Notes under the pieces: generated by a model
Told to the model about the DNA's origin: nothing
The model's database searches: none
Seen by the model: only the letters and a program-made list of their open reading frames with translations
Program-made: the position numbers and the translations under genes
In this document: piece after piece, positions 52,001-62,522 of the stretch
Layout: each line of letters starts with the position of its first letter
How positions within the stretch are numbered: the stretch's first letter is position 1
Source: Hetaerina americana
Lineage: Eukaryota; Arthropoda; Insecta; Odonata; Calopterygidae
Direction: 5' to 3'
Length of the DNA stretch: 64,000 nucleotides
Assembly (NCBI GenBank): GCA_022747635.1
Contig: JAKTNV010000060.1
Span: forward strand, 2,521,872 to 2,585,871

Positions 52001-55000
52001 ATAATTTTCACAATTATCAATAACCTATAATGGAAATGGAAAATGATGAAAGTAGTGCATAATAACAGATAATTGAAATTTAAAAATTCTTGACACTGAT
52101 AGAGGTCTTTATAAGAGTGAAATGAAATTTCAATTCCTTGAATACAATCAGATAACAAGAAATTCATGGTTTTTAAAATTCTAAAGAATGTGATTCTGCA
52201 CCTTTAATTCAAGAAAAGACAAGGAAATGGGATGCATCCAAATGACCCAAATATTCTTCAACAGTGGAGGAGGCATGATATTTAAAAGAGCTCCCACTTG
52301 ATGGGGAAAGATGAAACCTCTCAAAGCAATACTCTCACCATCAATACACAGCAGTAACTAATACTAACAGACAATGAAAAGTTTCACCTAGTACTTCACG
52401 ACCCTCAACAGTGGAATGTCATCACACTAATAAAAACAAATTTAATACTTTAAAAATATCTTTACAGATATTCTTACCAGAAAAATGAATGCCATTCCAG
52501 TTCCACTCTTGCGAACCAGTCTTTGCTGAAAGTATTGATACATATCATCAGACATTTACCACATTTTGTGGAGCATGCATATTTTAAACTTGTTTCACAT
52601 TGGGATTTAAATTCATATGATGTAACAATAACTTGGGACCCAGGTCCCACATATCACCATCAATAACATTCCATTCAAATTTAAGGCCAAAGAGTAATAC
52701 ATCTCTCACTGAATCAAGCAAAAATGATAGCCATAAATCATAAGTTATGCAGCTAAAATAACATGATATACATAATCCTGAAAGATATTCAAAGTTCGAT
52801 TCTACTATAGTAAACAAAAAAATTGAGCAAATAAGAGGGTAGTTTGAAAAGTCCATGCAAAGTCTAAGAAGATAGTACCCACCAGGTTTCAGCACAATCA
52901 GTTTAGTTTATTACTCTGAGGCTAACATTTGTCAGAATCCAGGAAGTCAAATGATTTCCAGGAAATTAGATGAAGAGAATTACACATGTCGAGCAAAAAT
53001 TATTTTATGATAGGAAAATCAACTCAGGTGACTAAAGGGAAACTTGATAAATAATGATGAGTCTCCACCTTTGATTAGAACAGTTTATAAGTGGTCTCAA
53101 AATTATTGTTGTGGTCCAGCGACACAATGCCCTGGACACTGTTGAGATCAATACTCAAGAAATCATGTCAAACACATGGAATTGTAATCATGAATTGATG
53201 ACAGATGAGTGAAGCTGAGTGAGATTGCTCATATTGCAGGAATCTCGAGTGAATGGCTACATAATGTTTCGCATAAACATTTGGATGGGACAGAGCTATC
53301 CTCAAGATGGGTACTTAAAGACTGCTCACAGTTGACGAAAAGAAAAATCACATGACTTGTTCCCATGATGGCTTGCAGCTGTCTCAGCAAAATCAACAGG
53401 GTTTTAAGCATAGTTTCGTCCCTGTGATTGCAACATGGATACACCCACTACGCACCTTAAACCAAGCCAACTCAAAAAATGTGCTGTCAGCGGTGAGTCT
53501 GCACCAAAGAAGTTGAAGAACATTTTCTCACTTGGGAGGCTTATAAGAAGAACTCTTGGGAGAACTCTTTTTTGGGATTTGGGAGAAAAATAGTCCTTTT
53601 CCATCACAACAACTCATTAGCAGTAAAAGTGATATGGAGTTATAAAAGCAACTTGTTCCCCAGCCACCCTATTCTCCAGATTTGGCTCCCTCCGACTACT
53701 ATCCGCTCTCCAACATGAAGAAATGCTGGTGGGGAGGAGATTTTATTCACATGAGAAGAAGATTACAGAAACAACTGCATTAATTGCAGTTGGACCAATC
53801 GCATTATTTGGAAGGGGTCAACAAACTGAAGCAGCATTGGACAAAATGTTTCAGCCTAAAGGGAGCAATGTTGAAAACGAAAATGGTTAATGCTAAATAA
53901 GTAAGAGTTTTCATTTTTACACAGACTTTTCAAATCACCTTTGTACATCCCATGGGTATGCAAAATTATTTCTTCTCATAACACACTAACAATATACAAA
54001 CTACAAAATATGACAACTACACAGCCCAAAAGGGGATGGAATAAACCTTAAGATAGTCACCAAATTCCAAGTCATACCATAAGACAGAAAATTTTTGTTT
54101 AAAACCCAAAAATCACAGTCATGTAAATGAATGGACCTAGAGATACTACATTGACATGTATGCCCAAAAACTAAAGCCACCAACTAAACATACTAATGAA
54201 ACAAGAAAGCCAAAAATTGTATACATGCCCTTAAAGTGTACAATGCACATACTTTCTAGTTTTTCATGGAGTGCACACTCTGGAAAAAATCACTCATACA
54301 AATATAGTTGTGAATGGTCAGAAAAAATACACTTAAGTTTTTATGTACACATTTCTCATTATTAAGCTAAGTAAAATGTGTATGAAATAACTTCTAATGG
54401 CTTTACCCACAGTTAAAGAATGAGTATGCATCCATCTTTATATACACTTGTATGCACACATCTGTTGCCACTGAATCCTATTGACTTCCTTTGGGGATTA
54501 TCATAAACAATGGTGAACTAGGGAAATTTTTTGTCATGGGAAAAGGGCAAGAATATTCTACAACACTTCAACATCTAAAATATTAGGACAACAACCAACC
54601 CTTGTGATACGCTAGAGAATTGGTAATTGTATGCCTATGTTCAAAATTTAGGCTTATGTTCGTTCCTAACAAATGAACAGCAATTATCACTCCACAACTA
54701 GCTTTCAGTGATTTAGAAATCTAGATTTCAAAGAAATCACAAAATACAAGGAAACTGTCACAAATTTATGGGGTTGTGACGTTTCTCCATCGAAATGAGT
54801 TGAATTGATGGAGAATGGATACACATCGAAATATTCATAGCGATTACAATATTTAATGTCGTTCAAAGATGACCATGACATAAATAATTTAGCGTCCAAC
54901 ACAACAATGGAAAACTGCTTACAACTGTGTCATCACATGACACTTGCAGATCTTCAACAGACAGACAAATTCCTACGAACTAGTCATTCAACAAATATAA

Positions 55001-58000
55001 TCAATGAGACCCTTATTGCTAGGAGAAGGAAGAGAGAGAGAGGGAGCAAGTCAAAAATGTGGCCTCCACGCCACACAATATCACAAAATGAAAACTGTTC
55101 CCATTACCTGCAAGGGTAAATTAATAACTTCTAAGTTAACTTTGTTTATCGGGGAACCATACAATCATAAAGCTGGAGGAAAGCCTAGCCTAAATTATTT
55201 CTCTTGGAAACCATATAGTACAATTATAACAGCAATTCTAACCTATCATTAAGAATTTCAACTGCCATTACCACAATTAAATCTACTAAGCAAAGACAAA
55301 TGTTACATGATCACAGGCCTTAAAGAAGCTCAAACTTATTGGCTACAACAAGTATCTTGTTATTCCCTGAACGGATCTGCATTAAATGGACAGCAATGTT
55401 ATTTTCATAACTGTACAGGAAACACCTCACAGTACACACACAGGTCCTACTTTATTTTATGAAATGAGGATGAGTGCAGATGCTTTGACAACTCCTTTCA
55501 AAAACCAGTGCCTTAGGGCATGTTAAATAACAAGACATTAGATTACCAAAAGGCAAATACTCTACAATAATAGCCGCCATTAGAAAAGCGGAGAACTTTT
55601 GGCAGTTGGAAGGCTATTGGATGCCACATGCAATTAAATTATTAAGCTACTAGGGCAAAACTCTATGCGCATATGCTATAAGATTGCTCATGTACCATAA
55701 TAAGTCTATGGTACCAAAATTGATTGAGTTACGGCTAAAACAACTTTTGCAACATACTATGATTACTAAACAATTCTTCAGCCACATCATTAATCGCAGC
55801 AGGCAAAAGTAACTTTATCCGCTGCAAATTTACCTAAACCTAAGAATATTTCGCCCATTATCATTTGGTAGATGACAGTGTATACATGCGTACTGGCACT
55901 TAAACAACAGTTATACAAACATTCCATACATGGCAATAAGGATCATCAGCCCACCAATAACATGCACTGGACCACGTACTTGGACTAGCACAGAAACAAG
56001 TATGTGATTCAGCCAAGTGGCCAGTCCTGAGAAGAATTTAGCAACTAGAAATTGACCATTTTTCATACAAGAATTACAAACAGATGATCGGCTGCAGGTC
56101 TAAGTCCACAAGAATTTATCGCCTGAATGCCTACTCTATTTGTATGAGGTGGAGTTGAATATGAAAGAGCATCATCCTGGGTAAAGAAATTCAATTCAAG
56201 CTAAGCCTTTTTTTACCAAATATGCCGTAGTAAGTGAAAAATAGCAGTGTCACCACCTAACTGATATACAGGTATGACATGGGAGCAAAAATCAGCACAA
56301 AGGTGAATTCCTATTAGAATAATTAAATAATAATATTATGAGGTTCCACAAGAATATTGATACTACTTAACATAAAACACTTCTATTACCCTTTAATTAC
56401 AGCCGATTCCCTGACCATTTATGTAGCTATTTTGATGCTTTTTAATAAACCTAGAGTGAAGATGGTAAGCCTTCTTTTAGACTTATTCATTGCATGGAGG
56501 CAAAAGAAAGGAGTTTCTAAATAATGCCACCATTTCCACCTTACCTGCCTTGCAAATAAGAACATAGCTTAACTCATAAAAGCTAATGGTTCATTTCGCT
56601 ATATTCTCATGATAGCCTCACTTTTAACCTCATCACTTCATATTCTTAACATTCTCAATAATATATTGTTAAAAGTCCATAAGTTGAGAACTTCAATCAT
56701 AATTCAACCCAATTTAACTATGATAGTGGCAAGAAAATAGTAATTATTATTTAAATTTTAGACAAGGCCCTGAAGTAATATCTAAATAAAAATTAGGTAG
56801 CACCTATTATGCAATAAACCTAATAGTAAATCTACATTAAAATTTCTAAATTATGAAATATATTAATAAGTAGTCATTATTCACTGTTCATGTCGATAGC
56901 AACTCCATTTTGATACTAAATTGCATTAAGGTTACTGTAATAGAACTCCACATTTACCAAGTTCAAAAACAAAGGAAAATGAGGAAGCACAGAAGAAGAA
57001 ATTTTTTCTAGGACTTCTACGACAAATAAGACCCACAAACTGTATGTTAATATTAGAAATGATGGATGTGGCTAAGAATGTATTGCTGGGAATAAATACA
57101 CAAATATATTAATATAGCCCCATTTCTAACATAACAAACAAGCATAGAAGTGGATGAAAAGGCCTAACATACTTAAAAGTAACTAAAGGTGGAGTGAGAT
57201 TCTTTGGGGAATGAATTCCAGGACAATGCAACAATGTCAAAATTAGCAAACACTGGTGAGTTTATGATTTCTAGTTGAGCAAATCTTATCTTTGTCCCCA
57301 GGTGCTAGAAAGCAACACTAAGCAAGTGACTACTCCTAATGTAATTAAACACAGTCTTGTAGCCATTGGGTGTACCATACCAAATACTAAAAACTTGTAC
57401 ACATATAATTTGTTACAGTTGATAAACATTGAGGTGATTGTTATACAAAACAGTACAGGTCTTCAGGATATGTAGCAATGTATTACAGCACTTTTTCCCA
57501 AATTACCCCACCAAGGGATAAAAAAGCATAACACCAAGATTAAATTGCTATACACCCTTACGCATCTCTGGGCAAATGCAGGTAAGGCGAGGCGAATCAA
57601 AAACTATTCAACAAATCAGTAAAAACAATCTGAAAAAGCTCAGGCTAAACAGTTATAATCACTACGAATAAATAAGTCCATAAAAGTAAGGGCAAGGTAA
57701 ATTGAAACAAATAGTCCACTTATAAAATCAAGACACTTGTGTGGAATTTAAGAAATAGAACAATAAGTGAAGAATATATCTTTCCAACAAGTATTAATTA
57801 TTTCCTAAACAAGCACTGATTAAAATTTAATACTTTTAGCCATACTTTTACTTATCTTTAAAATAGAGAACTGAATGCATTTTCACCTTATAGGTGATTA
57901 ACACACATTCACATGCTACTAATTTCTTTATAATTACCCAAGTCAACTTCTGATCCTTTCCGATCATCAGGTGTAAGGCTGCCTGATGTTGACTCCGACT

Positions 58001-59592
58001 TTATGCTATCAGACATACTACCAGTGCTACCTATTGGGCTTCCAGATTTTTCTCGGAGTTCCTGAAATGATGATAGTTTTACATTACAATACGGAAGAAA
58101 AATATTTTCCTTAAAACATTTCAGCACACAAGCATTCACAATATTTTCACTTAATTTTATTCCATTTTTATGACTCTAGTTGATTGAGAAACAGAACCAA
58201 CAGACCATCAATAAGAAAAACTATAAAATAGTCAAGTGTTCACACACCAATTAATCCCCAACATGGTGCAGGAAATTTACCGAAATCCTACACAAATTAC
58301 TACAACATATTGTTTCTAGGCATATCAAATCATCAGGTTAACACACGGTAATAATATAGATAATTTTTCCAAGTACTGTCTTACCTCTTGCTTCACCATG
58401 TCATAATTTTCATACTCGAGAATGAATTTACAAAACATATAAAAATCTTCTGCTGTTCTTGGTCTCTTAGAAGTGGTGGCCAGTTGCTAAAAATAAAGTG
58501 AACATTCATTAATTCCCACAATGCCAGCAAGGAGCGAATATGCACATATTCAAGAATGAAATATCAAAAGAACACCATGTAATGGAGAAACAAATTATTA
58601 TTGTACGCACGGATATCAGTAACCGTAGCGATTCCTAAGCTCCCGGGCTTGGATTTCAGAATTTTGGGGGGAAATCATAAAAATCCGAACACTAACATAT
58701 GAAAAATATGAAAGATTCCTAGATCTTTTGCGAGTGGTCAATGTAATAGTGTAATGCCATAACGCTTACACAAATTGTATTCAACCATTAGTTTACTTCA
58801 CCCTACTAAATATGTCGTACTCGCATCCCAAACAAATGCTATGATCTTGGTATCCGATGGTGCCATTAAGTGTCGGAATCCTCGGTGCCGCTACAACGCT
58901 TCTGTGGCATGTTCTTTTATAAAATATACCCTCAACAATTCCACGAGGTGAAGGCAACAGTGTTATAGATCATTCGCATCCATTGTATTTGCACCTACTA
59001 AGAATATGGATCATGCATGGAATTAAAATACACACATTACTTAGGACTAACCTAACCGCCTCCGTTAAGTGGCAAGGGTGTGCTTCTTCAAAAACTCAAA
59101 ACAAACGTGTCACCCAGTAATTCAGGGCAATAACTAACGAATAAAATCATTGAAACGGCTTCTTGGGAGGGCAAGGTTTCTTAATCCTGCCACTCGTTGA
59201 GCAGTACATAGTTTACACTGCGAAGATGTAATGTTTTCGTAGCAACTTCGTAGGCTTCGATGAACTACGACGGTTCGTCGCTTATTCTTAAACCAAAGAG
59301 CATGATTTTTTAATCAACGTGACTAAACGTACACATACCAACTCGTACATTATAGAACTAAACATTTTAGACCATGGAACTCCATTTTGATAGGCATAAC
59401 ACGAGAGACGCTATTTTAGTTAAACACAAAGGTATTACATCTCAATAGACACACATCTGTCAGTAAGTTTTAATTATTGCTTGAAAAACCAAAATATACC
59501 GCAGGTTTGTAAGTATTTTTGGTGTTAATGGGATTTTTAAAGAGCAATGAATATAGAAGTTGGCTTCATACCTCTTCGTCTTCGATCTCCAT
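42845..59592 (-). CDS. PHF13: PHF13/PHF23-like PHD-finger protein (five coding exons, about 180 aa)
   Basis: In transcript order the exons are 59592-59572 (start), 58486-58385, 58061-57938, 52525-52478 and 43092-42845; all phases match. Known role of the family: nuclear readers of H3K4me3 through a C-terminal PHD finger, linked to chromatin compaction and transcription. Visible features are [19 protein letters not shown], the conserved N-terminal block (vertebrate RRRTVEDFNKFCTFVLAY), then a serine-rich acidic linker with [12 protein letters not shown]. The finger is [20 protein letters not shown] with C108, C110, C122, C125, H130, C133, C147 and C150; W128 before the histidine is the cage aromatic. 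A basic tail RRPSLRS and RMKKK follows. It is shorter than the vertebrate proteins (about 300 aa), chiefly in the linker. The start at 59592 is the first Met of the exon; an upstream coding exon is possible because the frame stays open to the acceptor at 59612. Confidence 0.88.
44101..44352 (-). repeat. tRNA-derived SINE, family 1, copy 5 (best preserved)
   Basis: The minus strand starts with a clear tRNA-like head: GTAGTCCGGGGTTAGAGC, then TTGGACTACTGAC, and B box GGTTCGTTATCC. The body has ttcctttccctgtgcc and ggaagatctggtacc; the tail end is agtaatcagcc. It is about 250 bp and the best reference copy for the family in this window. Confidence 0.75.
44419..44587. repeat. Foldback element, 169 bp with 61-bp arms, foldback family member 2
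   Basis: Arms 44419-44479 and 44527-44587 are reverse complements at 57 of 61 positions, separated by a 47-base loop. The outer part of each arm (gatcgaagcacttttccact) matches the hairpin at 14.3 kb. No coding capacity; a non-autonomous DNA element is the likeliest explanation. Confidence 0.88.
45419..45470 (-). repeat. tRNA-derived SINE head fragment
   Basis: The complement reads GGCGGTAGTATAGAGGGTAG then AGTGTTGGACTACTGACC, the A-box side of the family 1 head. No body follows. Confidence 0.5.
46600..47300 (+). mobile_element. Mariner transposase relic F
   Basis: Frames give [106 protein letters not shown] and a decayed [15 protein letters not shown] region. The first catalytic aspartate block (VDETW) is AEGTW here, and HxDNAP is lost, so it is inactive. 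Same lineage as relic A. It lies antisense to the PHF13-like gene. Confidence 0.82.
46808..46879 (+). repeat. 24-bp tandem triplication inside mariner relic F
   Basis: Units 46808-46831, 46832-46855 and 46856-46879 are identical except for one T-to-C change in the third (tattttgcatcgattcataa core). The 24-bp length keeps the transposase frame and triplicates the HRFITA segment just before the catalytic block. There are no spacers. Confidence 0.95.
49665..49973 (+). repeat. tRNA-derived SINE, family 2, with 13-bp target-site duplication
   Basis: The head ggggatcgagatggtgcggg has an A-box region, and the B box ggttcaaatcc is at 49720-49730. A GC-rich body (ggatgggacgttaagctgcg) follows, with a tactactact-type tail. 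The 13-bp direct repeats tatgagaggcaga at 49652-49664 and 49974-49986 flank it exactly. The well-preserved duplication and promoter boxes suggest a fairly recent insertion. Confidence 0.92.
50494..50660 (+). repeat. tRNA-derived SINE, family 2, diverged copy
   Basis: Shares ggtgcagtggctaatatact, ggcttcccaccc, the B box ggatcgaatcc (50548-50558) and gtgccttgtggag with the copy 0.8 kb to the left. An 18-bp unit, atccccacatggtgtgc, is duplicated inside it. GC content and length are reduced. Confidence 0.75.
52478..52525 (-). CDS. PHF13: PHF13-like 48-nt micro-exon
   Basis: Acceptor ctttcag and donor gtaaga enclose 48 nt. In the phase required by both neighbours it reads [15 protein letters not shown] with split codons for A83 and D99. 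No stop occurs in that phase, and the junction gives SDEDSYDL, like the vertebrate SDDDSWDL before the finger. Confidence 0.75.
52834..53943 (+). mobile_element. Mariner element G with terminal inverted repeats and TA target site
   Basis: The 5' end agagggtagtttgaaaagtc and the reversed 3' end caaaggtgatttgaaaagtc align without gaps (13 perfect bases, tttgaaaagtc at the inner side). TA dinucleotides lie directly outside at 52832-52833 and 53944-53945. Inside, frames give [28 protein letters not shown] (catalytic HxDNxx block, Asp changed to Asn), [18 protein letters not shown] and KGA. At 1110 bp it is shorter than the usual 1.3 kb, with the region around the first catalytic aspartate deleted. 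Confidence 0.88.
53946..57937 (-). other. PHF13-like intron 3, remainder
   Basis: AT-rich intron sequence with no transposase, reverse transcriptase or exon recognised; a short gagagaga run is at about 55,030. Confidence 0.5.
57938..58061 (-). CDS. PHF13: PHF13-like exon 3 (serine-rich linker)
   Basis: Acceptor atttcag and donor gtaatt; 41 codons plus one base, with [19 protein letters not shown] and [13 protein letters not shown]. Confidence 0.82.
58385..58486 (-). CDS. PHF13: PHF13-like exon 2 (conserved N-terminal block)
   Basis: Acceptor tttttag and donor gtaaga; 34 codons, phase 0 at both ends, carrying [19 protein letters not shown]. Confidence 0.9.
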
Positions 59593-59612
59593 AGATTTTT
59601 TTGATTTAGGAG
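59572..59612 (-). CDS. PHF13: PHF13-like exon with probable start codon
   Basis: Acceptor tttacag before 59612 and donor gtatga after 59572. 41 nt reading (A)[13 protein letters not shown]; the ATG is at 59592-59590. Bases 59612-59593 are either 5' UTR or coding from an unseen upstream exon. Confidence 0.65.
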
Positions 59613-61784
59613 CTGTAAAGAAAAACAAAAATGCCATTAGAATAGTTCATAACTGCTTGTTGGTGCGGAGTGATCCAGTTTTCATAAGAAAAACACATGA
59701 GACCCGTAAAAACAGTAGGTCGATGAATATGATGCCATAATACAAACATGACGACGAAGTAATTAATGAATGTTTAGTATTTCAAAACCATATCATAATT
59801 ATTATTTTCCAAAAGGTGCACCAAACAAATACAAATAATTAGTGTATGGTGCACATCAAAGCAAAACTCCGATCATTAAACTCTATATTGTGAATGATTT
59901 CCATGTAACTTTATACGCGGGGCCAGGTAATGAACTGTTTAACGGGGAAATGAATACCAAATTGCAGGAAAACCTCTACCCAAGGGGAGTACATTTTGAA
60001 AATTGAGTGAAAAAAAATTTCACGTAGCCTGTGGTCAAGAAGACACTATATATGAACTACAAAAGCTGTACCGGATCACTGGGAACACGAAAAATATTAC
60101 ACCAGTGAAACGGTGGGGATGACTGCGCCAAGATATGAAACCCAAAACTGTGCTGCATTAATTTGAGGAAAATGAGCAGGATACGCTGCTTAATTCACAT
60201 GAAAGCCGAAAACAATAGTAGGCAGAGTACAGGAAGACACATTGTCTTTTGATGGGGGTATTATAGGCCACTTTATGTACGATTACCTTTGAAAACTCCT
60301 TCCGACATGTCTCATGTGGTTAGATTCTTATATTCACAGGATGAGCCAACAATGTAACAACATATACAATATGACACTCAGCCACAGTGCTACAGAAAAC
60401 TAAAGCCTCGTACATTGTAGAAACGCAAACCCAGACACAGTTGGTAACAAGACAGGCCGTGACGTCATTTCTGCTAAAATATTCTTCAATGTATTTCAGA
60501 AAGTTAATTTTTCAATATAATTGGATTTTTTATAAAACTAAAAATATTTTAATATTTTTACATTTACAATATAAGCATAATTTCGCATTCACTCATATGA
60601 TTTACCAAAACAGTTCAAAGAGATAACACTGGTTTGAGGCTATCGTAAGCAATTGTTTTTTTTAAGGACGGTTTCTTGTTTTGGTTGCAGTAATTTCATA
60701 ACAGATAGGCTTCTTTGAATTGATCATTTCAATGCATTATAATTTTAGCAATAGTGCGATTTAGATGATAACCGTGTAGTAATATAGCACTTTATTTTAT
60801 CAGATAATAGCATGGGATCCTAGACGTAGTAAGAATTAAATGTCATTTGCGCCTGAAGCGTAAATTATTGGTTCAGTTTATTCCTCGTCGAAAAGCCGAG
60901 TTCGTCGCACACAGCGTATTTTAGTGAGTTACATGAGTAAATACCTTAATGCTGAATCGCTTGCGAAATTATGGAGACGAGTATGAACGGCTTAGGAAAT
61001 CAGCTCGGTATAGTGTTGGTCACTTATCTTTGTATGACCAGTAAAATGCGCATCTCCGTCGTTTGAGGAAGTTGTGTTGTTTATCATTTGTCCGAGTGTT
61101 AGTGTAATAAATATCTTTTATATGAAGCAAGCTATTTTTCCAAAGAACTTAATCGGCCCCTTTCCTAATTCTAGGCATCGTCTTATAAAATATAGTTTGC
61201 ATCTGTGTATTTCAGTACCTATAGGTATATTTAAGATTGAATTAATTAATACTCGGGTATGTGATGGTCGTTCCTAGTTTTTCAATGCCAGGTTCACCAC
61301 CAGTCTACTGAATTATGAGACATCCGGAAGTTATCCCTTCGATCAGTTTCATGAAATAATTTCGCTGAGAGAGAGAATTCATCGGAAAGGGGCTATTTTC
61401 ACTTCCAGTTAAGAAAATGGTTTGACCAAGGTAAATTTTTCCACGGTTTTTCCATTTTAAAGGCGCGGTTTACTTTGATTTTTAGTTGTCCAACTTACAA
61501 GAGAACGTGCACATTTTTATATAGTCTGCTTAATATCTTCATTGCTGCATCAAATTCAGGCAGAGGGTGTAATCCTTCTAACAGTATTGTATGATGCATC
61601 CATTTTCCGTCGTGCTGATTCTCCAAGTATTCCTTCCATCTATTCATTTAATATTCTTTAGTTTGAATTTCACCTCTGCAATATGCATTGAAATTGACAT
61701 TTGCTCTTAAGATCATTGAAGTGGTTCCTTATGATTCTTTGAACTATACCAACTTTTACTAGAACAGGATTACGTTGCACTTAC
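59613..61784. other. Upstream region of the PHF13-like gene, no coding exon fixed
   Basis: The promoter of the minus-strand gene should lie here. A good donor context on the minus strand (cagcattaag|gtattt, about 60,945) could end a non-coding first exon, but nothing confirms it. CpG dinucleotides are more frequent around 60.85-61.06 kb than nearby. Confidence 0.35.
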
Positions 61785-62000
61785 TTTCATAGGGTCTTCA
61801 TTAAGTCCTCTCATTTTTTGGCTGATTTTATTTCCTTCTATGACACCCAGTGCTTCATATGTGATCAATGGTAACTTATCATACATGACCAATGAACAGT
61901 ACTCATGGTGGTAAGGTTCCTCATTAGGATAGATTACTGGAGTCAGTACATCAGCAATAACTTCCTTATTATGAACGACTCCGAGGAATGAACAATTCAT
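61785..62000 (-). CDS. Possible protein-coding exon, function unknown
   Basis: An open minus-strand frame of 72 codons from Met at 62000 ends at a strong donor (AAA|gtaagtg, after 61785). It contains LGVVHNKEVIADVLTPVIYP, then HHEYCSLVMYDKLPLITYEA and GLNEDPMK. Composition is protein-like rather than random, and the frame stays open for four more codons to a possible acceptor (catag) at 62012. I do not recognise the family. The next exon might begin near 61,676, where an attgcag acceptor is followed by a stop after one codon. It could belong to a host gene or to an unrecognised mobile element next to the Helitron relic. Confidence 0.4.
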
Positions 62001-62522
62001 TAATTTGATTTGCTATGTGTATCTGAGGCCGACATCCTTAATGCGTGAGATTTCAAGACTTTTTCTGTCTCTCTGCAAGGTTTTCTTGGAGTCTGTTTAG
62101 ACAGTGTCTTTCACATTTTATGAGAATCTCCATAATCAAACTGAATTGTAATCAGCATGTGTTGATACAACATATACCAAATTAATATTTGAACTATTGT
62201 ATAAATATGTACACACATATATATTTATATACATATATGTATGAATTGTCACAATTGATCGAAGTTGTCTGCTCTTCCCTACGATCTTTCACTTCTCGGA
62301 CCTAGTAAACTTTTCCGAGCATCATTTTGTCAGTTCGTGTTGAAATTATTAGCAAGGCGTGACCAGTTATATGTGCATTTAAAAAATATATAATATTTAA
62401 AGGTTGATATCACAGGTTGAATTGACATTTCTTAGTTCACGAACTCTTCCAGCTTAGAATTAAAAGAAATGCGCAGTGGCTTTAATAACATTGTGTTTCC
62501 AGAGAAAGCATTCCGTACATTA

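Larger units (their letters stand above)
43093..52477 (-). other. PHF13-like intron 4
   Basis: A 9.4-kb intron holding SINEs near 44.1, 45.4, 49.7 and 50.5 kb, a foldback at 44.4 kb and mariner relic F. The remaining stretches (47.4-49.6 and 50.9-52.4 kb) show nothing recognisable. Confidence 0.7.
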
